Shown here piece after piece: positions 14,241 through 15,097 of a stretch of DNA of 15,097 bases (position 1 is its first letter; every line of letters starts with the position of its first letter). Where the stretch lies: the NCBI GenBank assembly GCA_900758075.1, contig CAAEQF010000100.1, positions 1-15,097 of the forward strand, in the 5' to 3' direction. The notes beneath the pieces are model-generated. The model was not told the DNA's origin and did not search any database. It was given only the letters and a program-made list of their open reading frames with translations. Both the position numbers and the translations under genes were made by a program. Source of the stretch: Coriobacteriia bacterium (GTDB lineage: Bacteria > Actinomycetota > Coriobacteriia > Coriobacteriales > QAMH01).

Positions 14241-14960
14241 ATGCTGCGCACGGTCATCCAGATTGACGAGAGCAAGTGCAACGGCTGCGGCATCTGCGCA
14301 GACGCCTGCCACGAGGGCGCCATCGCCATCATCGGCGGCACGGCGCGCCTCACGCGTGACGATTATTGCGACGGCATGGGAGATTGCCTTCCCGCCTGCC
14401 CGACCGACGCGATTTCGTTCATAGAGAGGGAGGCCGCGGCCTACGACAGCGCCGCCGTCGCCGCCAACAAGAGGAGAACTGCATTGGAGAACCTGGCACA
14501 CGCCGGAAGCGGATGCCCCGGCAGCCAATCTCGCACGCTCGAGCATGAGCAGCCCGCCGAGCAGGCAGCACCTGCCGCTCCCGCCGCGGTCGTCTCGCAG
14601 CTTCGCAATTGGCCCGTCCAGATCAAGCTCGCGCCGCTGCAGGCACCGTACTTCGACGGAGCCCACCTGCTCATCGCGGCAGATTGCTGCGCGTACTCCT
14701 ACGGCAACTTCCACGCCGACTTCATGAAGAACAAGGTCGCGCTCATCGGCTGCCCCAAGCTCGACGGCGTCGACTACACCGAGAAGTTGACCGAGATCAT
14801 CAAGAACAACGACATCAAGTCCGTGACGATGACCCGCATGGAGGTCCCGTGCTGCGGCGGTCTGGAATACTCGACCGTCGAGGCGCTCAAGGCCTCTGGC
14901 AAGTTCATCCCCTGGGACGTCGTTACCTTCAGCCTCGACGGAAAGATCCTCGATAACTGA
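14241..14960 (+). CDS. 2x[4Fe-4S] ferredoxin-like protein upstream of hcp
   Basis: This is a probable electron carrier of 239 residues. The N-terminus has Cys13-x2-Cys16-x2-Cys19-x3-Cys23 (KCNGCGICADAC) and a second set Cys43, Cys49, Cys53 followed by Pro (CDGMGDCLPACP), together able to hold two clusters. A low-complexity linker (about 75-120) leads to a second domain with AADCCAYSYGNFH, LIGCPKLDGVDY and MEVPCCGGLEYSTVEAL, whose further cysteines may bind another centre. This two-part protein is commonly found beside hcp in anaerobes, and I infer that it feeds electrons to Hcp. The start ATG has AAGGGAG eight bases upstream. The gap to hcp is 46 bp with no terminator. Confidence 0.9.
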   Translation: MLRTVIQIDESKCNGCGICADACHEGAIAIIGGTARLTRDDYCDGMGDCLPACPTDAISFIEREAAAYDSAAVAANKRRTALENLAHAGSGCPGSQSRTLEHEQPAEQAAPAAPAAVVSQLRNWPVQIKLAPLQAPYFDGAHLLIAADCCAYSYGNFHADFMKNKVALIGCPKLDGVDYTEKLTEIIKNNDIKSVTMTRMEVPCCGGLEYSTVEALKASGKFIPWDVVTFSLDGKILDN

Positions 14961-15006
14961 AGCGTCACTATTGGCGATAACGAGCACACGAGAGAAAGAG
15001 GGAACC

Positions 15007-15097
15007 ATGTCTGACAACACCATGTTCTGCTTTCAGTGCGAGCAGACCGCAGGCTGCGAGGCCTGCACCGGCAAGGCCGGCGTTTGCGGCAAGCCCG
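15007..15097 (+). CDS. hcp: Hybrid-cluster protein (hydroxylamine/NO reductase), 5' end only
   Basis: Thirty codons are visible before the window ends. MFCFQCEQTAGCEACTGKAG is the conserved start of Hcp. Cys8-x2-Cys11-x8-Cys20-x6-Cys27 supplies the N-terminal Fe-S cluster, and Cys17 is extra. Hcp reduces hydroxylamine or NO in nitrosative-stress defence and is cytoplasmic. Its placement 46 bp after the ferredoxin gene and divergent from a Crp/Fnr regulator matches known hcp loci. The C-terminal hybrid cluster ligands lie outside the window. Confidence 0.93.
   Translation, partial: MSDNTMFCFQCEQTAGCEACTGKAGVCGKP

Noticed and set aside
1..15097. CRISPR array, tRNA, rRNA, insertion sequence or prophage
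   Set aside because: I saw no regularly spaced repeat-spacer unit beyond the three 20-bp operators, no tRNA-like cloverleaf and no transposase, integrase or phage protein.

Overview
The window looks like chromosomal DNA from a strict or facultative anaerobe with high GC content. A Coriobacteriia actinobacterium (Eggerthella/Slackia-like) is my best guess. This is inferred from an oxygen-sensitive class III ribonucleotide reductase, a molybdopterin enzyme, a Tat-type lipoprotein, a hybrid-cluster protein and CoA-transferases in compact, GC-rich genes. No rRNA or other phylogenetic marker is present, so the taxonomy is a guess.

Layout. (A) 1-2114, minus strand: an N-terminally truncated remnant of a CaiB/BaiF (family III) CoA-transferase runs off the left edge. 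It lies behind a strong terminator that ends an intact family I acyl-CoA:acetate/propionate CoA-transferase gene. (B) 2115-2446: a divergent intergenic region carrying three 20-bp tandem operator-like repeats. (C) 2444-9326, plus strand: a five-gene cluster. It encodes a PhnD-like Tat-lipoprotein binding protein, a PhnC-like ATPase, a double-domain PhnE-like permease, a 20-cysteine DUF2703-type thioredoxin-fold protein and a solitary cytoplasmic-looking molybdo/tungsto-bisMGD oxidoreductase. Hairpins sit after the first and fourth genes. (D) 9362-13090, minus strand: nrdD, then a terminator, then nrdG and a DUF169 gene. (E) 13091-13447: the nrdD control region, with two NrdR boxes. One of them is nested inside an inverted pair of perfect DnaA boxes. 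(F) 13448-15097: a Crp/Fnr (HcpR-like) regulator diverges from a 2x[4Fe-4S] ferredoxin-like gene that is followed by the start of hcp. A Fnr-type palindrome lies between them at an activating position.

How they may work together. Region C is the most unusual part. An importer of the phosphonate/phosphite/oxyanion class is linked to a Cys-rich soft-metal or metalloid-binding-like protein and a lone cytoplasmic Mo/W enzyme with no visible redox partner subunits. I read this as a candidate uptake-and-transform pathway for an oxyanion or organophosphorus/metalloid compound, with the substrate unknown. Regions D and E supply anaerobic dNTPs under combined NrdR and probable DnaA control. Region F is a nitrosative-stress (NO/hydroxylamine) module with its own regulator.
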